Counted from the stretch's first letter, positions 34,124-42,217 are shown. The stretch is DNA of 64,000 nt from Prauserella cavernicola (GCF_016595675.1 NZ_JAENJH010000007.1:267458-331457), one strand, 5' to 3'. The notes: a model not told the origin generated them from the sequence alone. Numbers and translations are program-made.

Positions 34124-34519
34124 TCAGACGGGCGCGTTCAGCTGCCACGACACCCCGAAGCGGTCGTTGACCCAGGCGAAGGGCCCGAAGCCGTAGTCGT
34201 CGAGCGGCATGAGGGCCTGGCCGCCCTCGCCGAGCGCGGCGTAGACCCGCTTGAGGTCGTCGGTCGAGTCGCACGTGACGAAGGTGGACATCGACGGCGT
34301 GAAGTCGAACTCGTGGCGGACGTGGCTGTCGCTGCACCGGAACTTCTGGCCCGCCAGCGTGAACTCGGCCATCACGATGGTGCCGTCCTTGCCGGGGCCG
34401 TCGGGTCCGTACCGCTGCTCGGAGAGCACGGCGCTGTCGGGGAAGAGTGAGAGGTAGAAGCTCATCGCCTCGGCGGCGTCGTCGTTCTGGAACATCAGGA
34501 AGGGAACGAGCTCGGGCAT
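34124..34519 (-). CDS. PhnB-like VOC family protein
   Basis: 131 aa single-domain glyoxalase-fold protein of the PhnB/3-demethylubiquinone-methyltransferase-like group. VPFLMFQNDDAAEAMSFYLSLFPDS opens it, GPFAWVNDRFGVSWQL closes it, and a FRCSDSHVRHEFDFTPSMS strand lies between. These small proteins bind metals or small molecules but mostly lack known functions. ATG 34519. Single gene. Confidence 0.85.
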   Translation of the reverse strand: MPELVPFLMFQNDDAAEAMSFYLSLFPDSAVLSEQRYGPDGPGKDGTIVMAEFTLAGQKFRCSDSHVRHEFDFTPSMSTFVTCDSTDDLKRVYAALGEGGQALMPLDDYGFGPFAWVNDRFGVSWQLNAPV

Positions 34520-34690
34520 GGTCGGGTGCCTTTCCGGTCGAGTCGCACGGCGCTGTGCCGTGCCTGTGCGCCCACCGTCTCACCGAAAATAGTAGTTGTC
34601 AAGAAAGCTAAGTTTGTCGGTGCGGCGTGTCCGTGGCGCGGCCCCGGTACCCATGCCCTACCGTCGAGGAGTCAGACGAGTGGGGGATTC

Positions 34691-34852
34691 ATGAACGACA
34701 CCAAGGAAACCGCAATCGACGTCGGCTGGCTCGACGAGTACGCGGGGGAGGCGCTGGCGGTCATCGCGGCGCTGCACGAGGATGCGACCAAGGCGTTGCA
34801 GGACGACGAACGGGCCGATGGAGAACCGCCGGCCCGCTCAGTGTCCGAATAG
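34691..34852 (+). CDS. Small acidic protein of unknown function
   Basis: 53 residues from ATG 34691 (GTGGGGG upstream is a weak ribosome site). Mostly helical and acidic: VGWLDEYAGEALAVIAALHEDA then a hydrophilic DDERADGEPP tail. I do not recognise a family. Codon positions look coding-like, and it ends 22 bp before the convergent membrane-protein gene. Confidence 0.45.
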   Translation: MNDTKETAIDVGWLDEYAGEALAVIAALHEDATKALQDDERADGEPPARSVSE

Positions 34853-34862
34853 GAGTGGTGTC

Positions 34863-34894
34863 CCGCTGCCGCCGTCAGCCGGCGGCGGCAGCGG
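34863..34894. terminator. Possible terminator between convergent genes
   Basis: Perfect 12-bp inverted repeat CCGCTGCCGCCG (34863-34874) and CGGCGGCAGCGG (34883-34894), 8-nt loop. The right arm lies in the last alanine codons of the minus-strand gene, so the repeat may partly reflect coding bias. Confidence 0.5.
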
Positions 34895-35687
34895 CAGGGC
34901 GCGCGGTCCGCGCGAGCCGGACGAGCAGCGCGCCCACCAGCACCGCGGCGGCGAGACCGCCGACCACCGACACCGCCGCGGCCGGTGTCGCGACGGCGAT
35001 CCACGCGATCGCCCAGGCCACGGCGAGCGTGAACCCGGCCACGGCCCGCGCCTGACCGCGCAGGATCACCCAGAGCGTGGCGGCCGTCGTCGCGGCCACG
35101 GCCAGCGCCGCGAGCACCGTCGCGACCTGGCCGGAGGGGGCCAGTCCCTCGGCGGCGGCGGTGGTGGCCGCGCCCGCCACCGCGGCGGCGAGCACCCAGC
35201 CCGTGTAGATCGTCACCGGGGTGTACACGAACAGCCGGTCGGCCCAGCCCTGCGCCGGAATCCGGCTCAGCCTGGTCCAGGTAAGGGCGAGCACCGCGAG
35301 CAGCGCCACGATCACGACCTCGGCCGCGAGGTACTGCCGTTGGGTGAACAGTGCGATCCAGCCCGCGTTCAGCAGACCCGCGACCGCCAGCGGCCAGCCG
35401 CTGGCGCGATGCAGGTCGCGGCCCCGCTGCGCGGGCAGCACCTGCCGCACGGCGAGCGCGAACGTGGCGACGTAGATCAACGACCAGATGAGAAACGCCG
35501 TGCCCGCGGGCAGCAGCAGAGTCGGGTAGGCGCGGGCGACCTCGCCGACGGGCTCGCCGAGCGCACCGCTGCCGCCGAGGGCTCCCGCCACGATCTGGAG
35601 CAGCATCGCGAGCAGGACGGCGCCGGACCTGACGAGGTCCGACCTCGTGCCGACGGGGCGCGAGAGCCCACGGGGGTGGTCGTGCAC
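34875..35687 (-). CDS. TspO/tryptophan-rich sensory-protein-like membrane protein
   Basis: 270 aa from GTG 35687 (GGAAAAG upstream); longer in-frame starts lack a ribosome site. Eight or so hydrophobic helices, with Trp-containing segments typical of the TspO-related family: FLIWSLIYVATFALAV near 62, NAGWIALFTQRQY near 98, IYTGWVLAAAVAG near 150. TspO proteins bind tetrapyrroles and respond to light or oxygen in other bacteria, which would suit the photo-stress neighbourhood, but this assignment is only by pattern. Confidence 0.6.
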   Translation of the reverse strand: MHDHPRGLSRPVGTRSDLVRSGAVLLAMLLQIVAGALGGSGALGEPVGEVARAYPTLLLPAGTAFLIWSLIYVATFALAVRQVLPAQRGRDLHRASGWPLAVAGLLNAGWIALFTQRQYLAAEVVIVALLAVLALTWTRLSRIPAQGWADRLFVYTPVTIYTGWVLAAAVAGAATTAAAEGLAPSGQVATVLAALAVAATTAATLWVILRGQARAVAGFTLAVAWAIAWIAVATPAAAVSVVGGLAAAVLVGALLVRLARTARPAAAAAG

Positions 35688-35758
35688 TGCGGTCTTTTCC
35701 GGGACGCGGGCACCCGCCAGCGGGCGCCCGCGAGGATCGTGCTGACGAACGGGATCGC

Positions 35759-36184
35759 TCACGATGGGGAAGGCGGGGCCGCCGCCCTCGGCCGGGGCGG
35801 GGCGGCCTCGCGGGGGTGTGCCCCCTGGACCACGGTGACGTCGGCCCACAGGGTCACGCACTCCCGACGTTCGATGCCCCAGGCCCGGGCGACCTTGTCG
35901 AGCAACTCTCCGGCTCGGCCGAGGTCAGTGGTGGGGAACGAGGCGGTTTCCACCTCGGTGCGCAACGTGTGGCCGTCGGGACTGATCAGGCGAACCATGA
36001 ACGGCTGACCCGCCTGCAGCCAGGCGATCGTGGCGAGTTCGTTGGACACCAGCAGCGCATCGATCACCTGCGCTTCCGGGGTGTCGGTCAGCATCGCGCG
36101 GACCCGTCGCCGCAGTGTGGCGAGGTCTTTGGGGCCGTCGATGACTCTGATCGGTGCCTGGTCGGGAATTCCGGCTCCGGGCAT
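35759..36184 (-). CDS. Degenerate RsbW-like (HATPase) anti-sigma-type protein
   Basis: 141 aa from ATG 36184 (GGAGGG 9 bp upstream). The fold pattern follows actinomycete RsbW-like ATPases: LRRRVRAMLTDT, LLVSNELATIAWLQAG near 45-59, GRAGELLDKVARAWGIER near 91-108, then a final WADV strand. The N-box, normally E-x-x-x-N, has Ile53 in place of Asn, and no DxGxG box is visible, so ATP binding is probably lost. A Pro/Ala-rich tail follows. It lies beside STAS and SpoIIE-phosphatase genes and may be a regulatory decoy for partner switching. Confidence 0.65.
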   Translation of the reverse strand: MPGAGIPDQAPIRVIDGPKDLATLRRRVRAMLTDTPEAQVIDALLVSNELATIAWLQAGQPFMVRLISPDGHTLRTEVETASFPTTDLGRAGELLDKVARAWGIERRECVTLWADVTVVQGAHPREAAPPRPRAAAPPSPS

Positions 36185-36283
36185 GGTCACGCTCCCTCCG
36201 CTGGTGGCTCAACGTCGGACACGCGGTCAAATACCCGGAACGACCGGTTGTGAAACGTGTTTCCGGTTTTTGTTGACGGCGCG

Positions 36284-36694
36284 TCAGGAAGACGCGGGCG
36301 CGGCGCCGACCGACGCGAGGGCGGCCGCACGGCTGGTGAAGGTCGGGAAGTGGCCGGCGAGGCCGAGGATGGCCAGCGGGCGCAGCACCGGCGCCGAGTC
36401 GGCGACCAGTGCCAGTGGCGCGCCGCGGCTGTTGGTGAGCTCGAGCAGGTCGAGCAGGGTCGAGACACCCGCGGCCGCGCAGAACCCCACGCGGGTCAGG
36501 TCGAGGACGAGGGCGGAGGTGGTCTCGTCCGGCAGCGCGCGGATCTCGGCGTCGAGCGCGGGCGCCGTCGCGGCGTCGAGTTCGCCCACGACGGTGGCGA
36601 GCAGACAGCCGTTGCCGCTGCTGGTGATCGTCACGGAGAGCAGACCGGGATCGCGCGGCGGTCCCAGCGACGATCTACGGGGTATCTGTTTCAC
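36284..36694 (-). CDS. STAS-domain protein lacking the phosphoacceptor serine
   Basis: 136 aa from GTG 36694 (GGGAG upstream). STAS domain at about 18-125: VVGELDAATAPALDAEI and SALVLDLTRVGF are classical anti-sigma-antagonist strands. Where RsbV/SpoIIAA read D-S-S-G, this protein reads A-A-A-G (73-76), so it cannot be phosphorylated there and may be a permanently active or scaffold antagonist. Divergent from the GAF-SpoIIE gene, 238 bp away, and in line with the degenerate HATPase. Confidence 0.8.
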   Translation of the reverse strand: MKQIPRRSSLGPPRDPGLLSVTITSSGNGCLLATVVGELDAATAPALDAEIRALPDETTSALVLDLTRVGFCAAAGVSTLLDLLELTNSRGAPLALVADSAPVLRPLAILGLAGHFPTFTSRAAALASVGAAPASS

Positions 36695-36932
36695 GTGCGC
36701 TCCCGTCCGGTACCGCTCATCCGGGTCGCCATGCACAAAGCGCGCCGCCGAATGAGCGGCAGTGAGTCGAGGTCGACCGGCGAAAACGGTCGGTGCACCG
36801 CAGAGAACAGCCGGTGCTCGTCCGACGGTACGCGCCACCCCCCGCCCAAGGTCAACCCCGGCCGCTGCCGCACGATCACGCCCGTCGGCGTTAGAGTCGG
36901 CAGGTCACCCGCATCGTCACGAGGAGTGCGCC

Positions 36933-38243
36933 ATGGACGCGGCGCTCGATCGCCAGCCAGGGGACTCGTCGGCGCAGGCCAGGGCGTCCGCGGACGTCGC
37001 GTGGCGGCATGTCGCGTTCCTGTTGGAGGCCTCGCGTCAGCTGGCCGGGTCACTCAACGTGCGCAGGACGGTTCTGCGCTCGCTGCGCCTGGCCGTGCCG
37101 TATCTCGGCGAATGGGTGATGCTCGCGATCTTCGAGGGCAGAGGGGCCACGTTCTACGCCTGCGGTGGAGACGGCGTGATGTCCGAGCCGGTGACCGTCG
37201 ACCGCGTCCCCGAGGACTCCGCGCTCTGGCGCATCGGCAGGGTGGGCAGGACCGAACTGCTGCACGTCGCGCTCGAGCGCGACCCCGAGGACGGGCTCGG
37301 CAGCCTCATCCCGGACGAGGGCCTGCGTGCCGCCGCGGCGACGCTGCGCCCCGCCGACGTACTGGGTGTCGGACTCAACGCGCGGGGCTCCACGGCGGGC
37401 GCGCTGGTCGCGGTCCGCGCCGCCGGAGCGGGCTACGACGAGCCCGACGTGGAGATCGCGGAGGAGTTCGCCCGCCACGCGGCGATGGCGCTCGACAGCG
37501 CCCGGCTCTACGAGGAGCGCGTGCACACGTCGGCGACCCTGCAGGCGAGCCTGCGCCCGCCCGAGCTGCCCGTGGTGCCGGGTGCACGGATCGCGGCCCG
37601 GTATCGCGCCGCGCACGCACAGCTGGACATCGGTGGCGACTTCTACGACGTCCACGGCGAGCCCGGGGACACCTCGGTGGTGGTCGGCGACGTCTGCGGC
37701 AAGGGCGTCGAGGCCGCCGTGCTCACCGGCAAGGCCCGCCAGACCATCAAGACCGCCGCGCGGTTCGACCGCTCGCCCGCCTCGATCCTGGCCGCGCTCA
37801 ACGATGTGCTTTACGCCGATCACTCCGACCGCTTCGTCACGGTCGCGTGCGTGCGCGTGCGACCCGGCTCCGGGGGCGCGGGAGCGGTCGCGACGGTCGC
37901 CGTGGCCGGGCACCCGCCGCCGCTCGTGCTGCGGCGCGACGGAACGGTCGAGGAACCCGACGTCAGCGGCACGCTCTCGGGCGTGCTGCCCGACCTGAGC
38001 TATCGCGAGACCGAGGTGTGGCTCGCGCCCGGCGACGCGATGCTGCTCTACACCGACGGTGTGTACGAGGCGCGCGGCCGCGACGACTTCTTCGGACAGG
38101 AACGGTTGCGCGAGCTGCTGCCCGGCTATGCGGGCGCGAACCCCGAGACGCTGTGCGAGGTGGTCGAGCAGCGCGTGGTCGAGCACCTCGACGGCGCCGA
38201 GCACGACGACATCGCCCTGCTGGCACTGAGGATCGGAGACTGA
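36933..38243 (+). CDS. GAF-SpoIIE (PP2C-type) serine phosphatase
   Basis: 436 aa from ATG 36933 (GAGGAG at 36921-36926). Residues about 25-195 form a GAF sensor; 215-435 form the PPM/SpoIIE phosphatase with metal-site motifs GGDFYD (234-239), GDVCGKG (252-258), TDGVYEA (374-380) and HDD (424-426). RsbU-type role: dephosphorylating STAS antagonists to release a sigma factor. First of three tightly packed genes with the B12-binding protein (5 bp gap) and a normal STAS protein, so a complete partner-switching output is encoded together. Confidence 0.92.
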   Translation: MDAALDRQPGDSSAQARASADVAWRHVAFLLEASRQLAGSLNVRRTVLRSLRLAVPYLGEWVMLAIFEGRGATFYACGGDGVMSEPVTVDRVPEDSALWRIGRVGRTELLHVALERDPEDGLGSLIPDEGLRAAAATLRPADVLGVGLNARGSTAGALVAVRAAGAGYDEPDVEIAEEFARHAAMALDSARLYEERVHTSATLQASLRPPELPVVPGARIAARYRAAHAQLDIGGDFYDVHGEPGDTSVVVGDVCGKGVEAAVLTGKARQTIKTAARFDRSPASILAALNDVLYADHSDRFVTVACVRVRPGSGGAGAVATVAVAGHPPPLVLRRDGTVEEPDVSGTLSGVLPDLSYRETEVWLAPGDAMLLYTDGVYEARGRDDFFGQERLRELLPGYAGANPETLCEVVEQRVVEHLDGAEHDDIALLALRIGD

Positions 38244-38248
38244 CACCC

Positions 38249-39277
38249 ATGCCGACCACGACGGAGCCGGTCGTCCGGCAGCTGCCCCAGTTCGAGCGTG
38301 CGCTCGCCGAGGGCGATGCCGGGACGGCCGTCGGCATCGTGGACGAGCTGCTCGACAGCGGCGTCGAGCCGGCGATGGTCATGATCGAGTTGATCAGCGA
38401 GGCGCAGCGGCGCATCGGCGACCGCTGGCAGCGTGGCGAGTGGTCGGTGGCGCAGGAGCACACGGCGACCGGCGTCTCGGTGGCGGCGACCGAGGCGATC
38501 GCCCGCCGGGTGCGCGCGACGCCGGTGAGCCGCGGCCGGATCGTGATCGGCTGCGCCGAGCGCGAGTGGCACGCGCTGCCCGCGCTCGTGATCGCCACCG
38601 GGCTGCGCGAACGGGGCTGGAACGTCACCTTCCTCGGCGCGTCCACACCCGCGGACCGGCTCTCGGCCTACCTGCACGACCTCGGTCCCGATGCCGCCGC
38701 GGTCAGCTGCTCCATCGTGGGCGCGCTGCCGAGCACGCGACAGTTCATCGAGGCGAGCACCGGCGCGGGGATCCCCGTCGTCGCGGGCGGCGCGGCGTTC
38801 GGGCCCGACGACCGCAGGGCACGGGCACTCGGCGCCACGGCGTGGGCGCCGGGGCTGCGGGAGGCCGTCGAGATCGTCGACACCCTGCCCGCCGTGGTGG
38901 CGCCCGCCGAACCGCTGCCCGCCGCGGCGCTGGCCGAGCAGCAGGGCCTGGAGCTGGCCCACCGCACGGTGGGAGAGACCTTGCGCGAGCGCTGGCGCCC
39001 GCAGGACGCGTTCGCGCCGGGCACGGCGAAGCACGCGGACCTGGTGACGGTGGCGCGCGACTGCGTCGACCAGTCGCTCTACACCCTGCAGGGGGCGTTG
39101 CTGACCGGTGACGGCCGGATCGTGCGCGACACTGCCGGCTGGGTGGCGGCGCTGCTCGCGGCCAGGGCCGTGCCCGGTGACTCGGCGCCGGAGCTGGCCG
39201 GTGAGCTCGCGCGTGTGCTGCGCGACTACCCGCGCGCGGTCGAGCTGCTGCGCGCGCACTGGCCGGAGCGGTCATGA
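38249..39277 (+). CDS. B12-binding, CarH-like photosensory protein without a DNA-binding domain
   Basis: 342 aa. Residues about 10-88 form a helical cobalamin-binding cap carrying Wx9EH: Trp60 and Glu70-His71 (RWQRGEWSVAQEH), the signature of CarH/LitR adenosylcobalamin photoreceptors. A Rossmann B12 domain follows at 95-205 with His108 (EREWHALP) in the axial-ligand position, VSCSIVGAL as the SxL loop and VVAGGAAFG as the GG loop. There is no MerR-type HTH. The C-terminal 120 residues are a helical region of unknown type. Placed between a SpoIIE phosphatase and a STAS protein in one operon, it is a plausible light/B12 input to partner switching. That role is inferred. Confidence 0.82.
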   Translation: MPTTTEPVVRQLPQFERALAEGDAGTAVGIVDELLDSGVEPAMVMIELISEAQRRIGDRWQRGEWSVAQEHTATGVSVAATEAIARRVRATPVSRGRIVIGCAEREWHALPALVIATGLRERGWNVTFLGASTPADRLSAYLHDLGPDAAAVSCSIVGALPSTRQFIEASTGAGIPVVAGGAAFGPDDRRARALGATAWAPGLREAVEIVDTLPAVVAPAEPLPAAALAEQQGLELAHRTVGETLRERWRPQDAFAPGTAKHADLVTVARDCVDQSLYTLQGALLTGDGRIVRDTAGWVAALLAARAVPGDSAPELAGELARVLRDYPRAVELLRAHWPERS

Positions 39278-39594
39278 CCCTGCGGGTCACGGTCAGCGAG
39301 ACGGTGGAGGGCCCCGAGGTCGCGCTCGCGGGCGACCTTGCGCTGGACACCGTCGGCCGGCTGCGCGGCGAGCTGATCAAACTGGTGGGCTCCGCGGAGC
39401 CCGGCACCAGGGTGCGGGTGGATCTCTCGGGGCTCACGCTGCTGGACTCCAGCGGACTGAGCGTGCTGATCACCGCCCACAAGATCGCGGTGGAGCGCGG
39501 CGCTTCAGTGGTGCTGGCCAGCCCTCCGGATCACGTCGAGCGCACCCTGCGGATCACCGGCCTGCACGAGGTCCTCGACATCGCCGTGTCGTGA
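39274..39594 (+). CDS. STAS-domain anti-sigma factor antagonist
   Basis: 106 aa single STAS domain, start overlapping the preceding stop (ATGA). LTLLDSSGLSVLITAHK places the canonical phosphoacceptor motif DSSG at 58-61, in contrast to the AAAG of the divergent STAS protein. It would be phosphorylated by an RsbW-type kinase and dephosphorylated by the SpoIIE phosphatase two genes upstream. The cognate kinase and sigma factor are not obvious here, unless the degenerate HATPase still binds it. Confidence 0.9.
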   Translation: MTLRVTVSETVEGPEVALAGDLALDTVGRLRGELIKLVGSAEPGTRVRVDLSGLTLLDSSGLSVLITAHKIAVERGASVVLASPPDHVERTLRITGLHEVLDIAVS

Positions 39595-39686
39595 TCCACG
39601 CCACTTTCAGGTGTAGTCCTCGATGTGCGGGGTAGTTGATCTCCGGCCCGTGTCGGGGCGGGCCCTTCGACCGCTCGCACAGAGAG

Positions 39687-39715
39687 GCGCCGGTGATCTC
39701 AGAGGTCACCGGCGC
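39687..39715. terminator. Bidirectional terminator between the STAS and MerR-B12 genes
   Basis: Perfect 10-bp inverted repeat GCGCCGGTGA (39687-39696) and TCACCGGCGC (39706-39715) with a 9-nt loop containing the MerR-B12 stop codon. It separates two convergent B12-sensor transcription units. Confidence 0.75.
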
Positions 39716-40580
39716 TTCGGTCGTTCAGGGGCAGGACGTCCAGCGCCGAGTCCAGGTCGTTGACCACCGTGAGCTCCGTGGTGGCGGGGTTCCAGCCGGG
39801 CCCGGCGAGATACACGGTCCGCCCGCGCGCGGCGAGTGTCCCGGCGAGGCCGGTGTCGGCGGTCGCGGTCGTCATCGCCCACAGCAGCACCGCGGCAGGG
39901 TCCAGCCGGTCCGCCAGGTCCAGCGTCATCACCCGGCCGGCGGGCGCACCGGTGAAGACGGCGGCCACGCCCCGTTCGGCCAGCGCCGCCCTGAGCACCT
40001 CCAGCGGTAGCACGTGGTGCTCGCCGGGGCACGGGGCGAGCAGCACGGACCCGACCGTGCGCGCGGGTCCGCGGGCATACGTGTGGCGGTTGAGCGCGGC
40101 CGAAATCTCGGCGGCGAGGCCCCATTCGATGGCGAAGCACTCCTCGCCGCGCTCCCAGCGCGTGCCGAGGCTGCGCAGTACCGGCGCCGCCACGTTCTGC
40201 CAGGTGCTCGCGGCGCCTTCGGCGGCCAGCGACTCGTCGAGGGCGGTCGCCATCGTGGCCAGCCGCAGTTCCTCCGTGGCCTCCTCGAGTTCGAGCCCAG
40301 AGCCGGGGGCGAGCGCGCCGCCGGCGCTGCCGCGCACGGCCAGCGCCGCCTCCCGGGTGCGCACGCCCTCGTCGATGAGCTGGCGCATGCGCCGCAGCCG
40401 GGCGACGTCGGAGTCGGAGTAGCGCCGCTGCCTGCCCTGCACCCGCACCGACGGCCCGATGCCGTAGCGCGCGTCCCAGCTGCGAAGGGTGATCGGCGAG
40501 ACACCGAGAAGTCGTGCGACCCGGCCCGGCGTCCACAACGCCGGCTGCCGCGTCTCCGTGCCGCCTGCCCCGGAGTTCAT
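39699..40580 (-). CDS. MerR-type regulator with B12-binding domain (LitR/CarH-like)
   Basis: 293 aa from ATG 40580. MerR HTH at 14-82 (LWTPGRVARLLGVSPITLRSW, QRRYSDSDVARL), then a cobalamin cap and Rossmann B12 domain with His189 (GEHHVLP) as candidate axial ligand. The photoreceptor signature is altered: Trp142 is followed after nine residues by Glu152-Trp153, so the His of Wx9EH is Trp. LitR/CarH proteins repress light-induced genes in the dark and are released by light acting on adenosylcobalamin; the altered motif could change the response. Divergent from the epimerase operon, its probable target. Confidence 0.88.
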   Translation of the reverse strand: MNSGAGGTETRQPALWTPGRVARLLGVSPITLRSWDARYGIGPSVRVQGRQRRYSDSDVARLRRMRQLIDEGVRTREAALAVRGSAGGALAPGSGLELEEATEELRLATMATALDESLAAEGAASTWQNVAAPVLRSLGTRWERGEECFAIEWGLAAEISAALNRHTYARGPARTVGSVLLAPCPGEHHVLPLEVLRAALAERGVAAVFTGAPAGRVMTLDLADRLDPAAVLLWAMTTATADTGLAGTLAARGRTVYLAGPGWNPATTELTVVNDLDSALDVLPLNDRSAGDL

Positions 40581-40630
40581 CGCCCACCACCATCTCACAG
40601 CGAGGATGCGACGGCTGTGCTCGTACTGCA

Positions 40631-40659
40631 ACGGTTTCGTCCGTCTACTACGGTTGAAA
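40631..40659 (+). promoter_or_regulatory. Direct repeats and -35-like element before the epimerase operon
   Basis: ACGGTT at 40631-40636 recurs at 40650-40655, and the second copy overlaps TTGAAA (40654-40659), a possible -35; a matching -10 is not clear (TATCGA at 40674-40679 is only 14 bp away). The short spacing and repeats are what a MerR-type regulator could act on. The divergent MerR-B12 gene starts 50 bp to the left. Confidence 0.35.
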
Positions 40660-40704
40660 GTGCATCGTTTGAGTATCGATTCACCGACCTTCACGGGAGC
40701 TGGC

Positions 40705-41613
40705 ATGCGTGTTCTGGTCGCCGGTGCGTCCGGATTCGTCGGCAGCCGGGTGTGCCCGGCGCTGGTGCGGGCGGGACACGATGTCGCCGCCATGACCCGC
40801 AAGCCGGGTGACTACGCGGGCGCGGGAGACGCCGTCTATGGCGACGTGGCCGACGAGGCCTCGCTCGACGACGCGCTCGAGGGCGCCGAGGCCGCCTACT
40901 ACCTGGTGCATTCGCTGCAGGACAACGACTTCGAGCAGCGCGACGCCGACGCGGCCCGCGCGTTCGGTGCGGCGGCCGCACGCGCCGGGGTGGGCCGCAT
41001 CGTCTACCTCGGCGGGCTCGGTGACGACAACGACGAGCTCTCGGCCCACCTGCGCAGCAGGCGCGAGGTGGAGAGCCTGCTCGGTGAGGCGGGCGTGCCG
41101 GTCACGGCGTTGCGCGCCGGGATCGTCGTCGGCCACGGCGGCATCTCGTGGGAGATCACCCGGCAGCTCGTGGAACATCTGCCCGCGATGGTGACGCCCC
41201 GGTGGGCGCAGACCAGGACCCAGCCCATCGCCGTCTCCGACGTGGTGCGGTACCTCGTCGGGGTGCTGGAGTCGCCGGAGACGACGGGGCGCGCGTTCGA
41301 ACTGGGCGGCGCCGACGTGCTCACCTACGTCGAGATGATGCGCGGGCTCGCGCGGATCGAGGGCCGCAGCCCGGTGATCGTGCCGGTGCCGCTGCTCACG
41401 GCCCGGCTGTCGTCGCTGTGGCTCTCACTGGTCACCGACGTGGACGTGGCGACGGGGCGCACGCTCATCGACTCGATGGCCAACGAGGTGGTGGTGCGCG
41501 ACGACGCCATCACCACGCTCGTCCCGTTCGAGCCGCTGGGCTACGACGACGCCGTGCTGGAGGCGCTGGGGGACCGGGCCAGGGCGGGCCGCCGGTCCGG
41601 GGCGGTCGCGTGA
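40705..41613 (+). CDS. NAD(P)-binding epimerase-like protein (atypical SDR)
   Basis: 302 aa from ATG 40705 (GGGAGC about 6 bp upstream). N-terminal cofactor loop GASGFVG at 8-14, GVGRIVYLGGLGDD near 94-107, ALRAGIVVGHGG near 135-146. No YxxxK pair, as in NmrA/DUF2867-type atypical SDRs. Homologous genes often occur in light- or singlet-oxygen-regulated clusters with CFA-synthase-like genes. First of three overlapping genes divergent from the MerR-B12 regulator. Confidence 0.85.
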   Translation: MRVLVAGASGFVGSRVCPALVRAGHDVAAMTRKPGDYAGAGDAVYGDVADEASLDDALEGAEAAYYLVHSLQDNDFEQRDADAARAFGAAAARAGVGRIVYLGGLGDDNDELSAHLRSRREVESLLGEAGVPVTALRAGIVVGHGGISWEITRQLVEHLPAMVTPRWAQTRTQPIAVSDVVRYLVGVLESPETTGRAFELGGADVLTYVEMMRGLARIEGRSPVIVPVPLLTARLSSLWLSLVTDVDVATGRTLIDSMANEVVVRDDAITTLVPFEPLGYDDAVLEALGDRARAGRRSGAVA

Positions 41614-42212
41614 GGGCGCTGCGCCGCGGGCTCGCGACAGCGGGCGCCGCTGGAGCCGGGCTGCTCGGCCGCTCGTTCGCGGAGAAGCCCGGTTCGCGCC
41701 GGTTCTACGGACTCACCGGTGGCTCCGCCGTCGTGCTGCTGACGGCGGGAGTGCTCGGCCGGGACCGGACCGTGACCGCCTCGCGAGCGTCGTCTCCCGT
41801 GGCCGCCGTCGCGCTCGGCGCCGCCGCCTTCGGCGTCTTCCGCGTCGCGTTGCCGCTCGCGGAGCGGGTGCCCGGTTTTTCAGGCCCGCTGGCGAGGATC
41901 CGGTCCTACGCCACCGAGGGCCCGGCGAGCGCCACCGTGGTGACGACGCTGGCCAACGGGGTGGCCGAGGAGGTGTTCTTCCGGGGCGCGGTGTTCGCCG
42001 CAGCCGGGCGGACACCGGTGGTCACCAGCACGCTGCTCTACATGCTGTCCACGTCGGCGACGCGCAATCCCGCGCTCGTCGGCGCCTCCGCCGTGATGGG
42101 TGTCCTTTTCGGACTGCAGCGGCAGAGTACCGGGGGAGTGCGGGAACCGGTGCTGACGCACCTGGTGTGGTCCGCGCTGATGTTGCGTCATCTGACTCGC
42201 GTGAAGGAGTGA
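41610..42212 (+). CDS. CPBP-type intramembrane protein (possible prenyl-protease fold)
   Basis: 200 aa, start GTG 41610 overlapping the previous stop (GTGA). Several hydrophobic helices, the first near 30-50. AEEVFFRGAVF near 119-129 matches motif 1 (EExxxR) of CPBP/CAAX-type membrane proteases, and THLVWSALM near 187 matches the last histidine motif; the middle motif (FxxxH) is not evident. Probable membrane protease or retired relative, co-expressed with the epimerase. Confidence 0.72.
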   Translation: MRALRRGLATAGAAGAGLLGRSFAEKPGSRRFYGLTGGSAVVLLTAGVLGRDRTVTASRASSPVAAVALGAAAFGVFRVALPLAERVPGFSGPLARIRSYATEGPASATVVTTLANGVAEEVFFRGAVFAAAGRTPVVTSTLLYMLSTSATRNPALVGASAVMGVLFGLQRQSTGGVREPVLTHLVWSALMLRHLTRVKE

Positions 42213-42217
42213 TCACC

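Noticed and set aside
36257..38248. Upstream in-frame extension of the B12-binding protein through the phosphatase gene
   Set aside because: It reads out of frame through the well-supported SpoIIE phosphatase; ATG 38249 starts exactly where homology to cobalamin caps begins.
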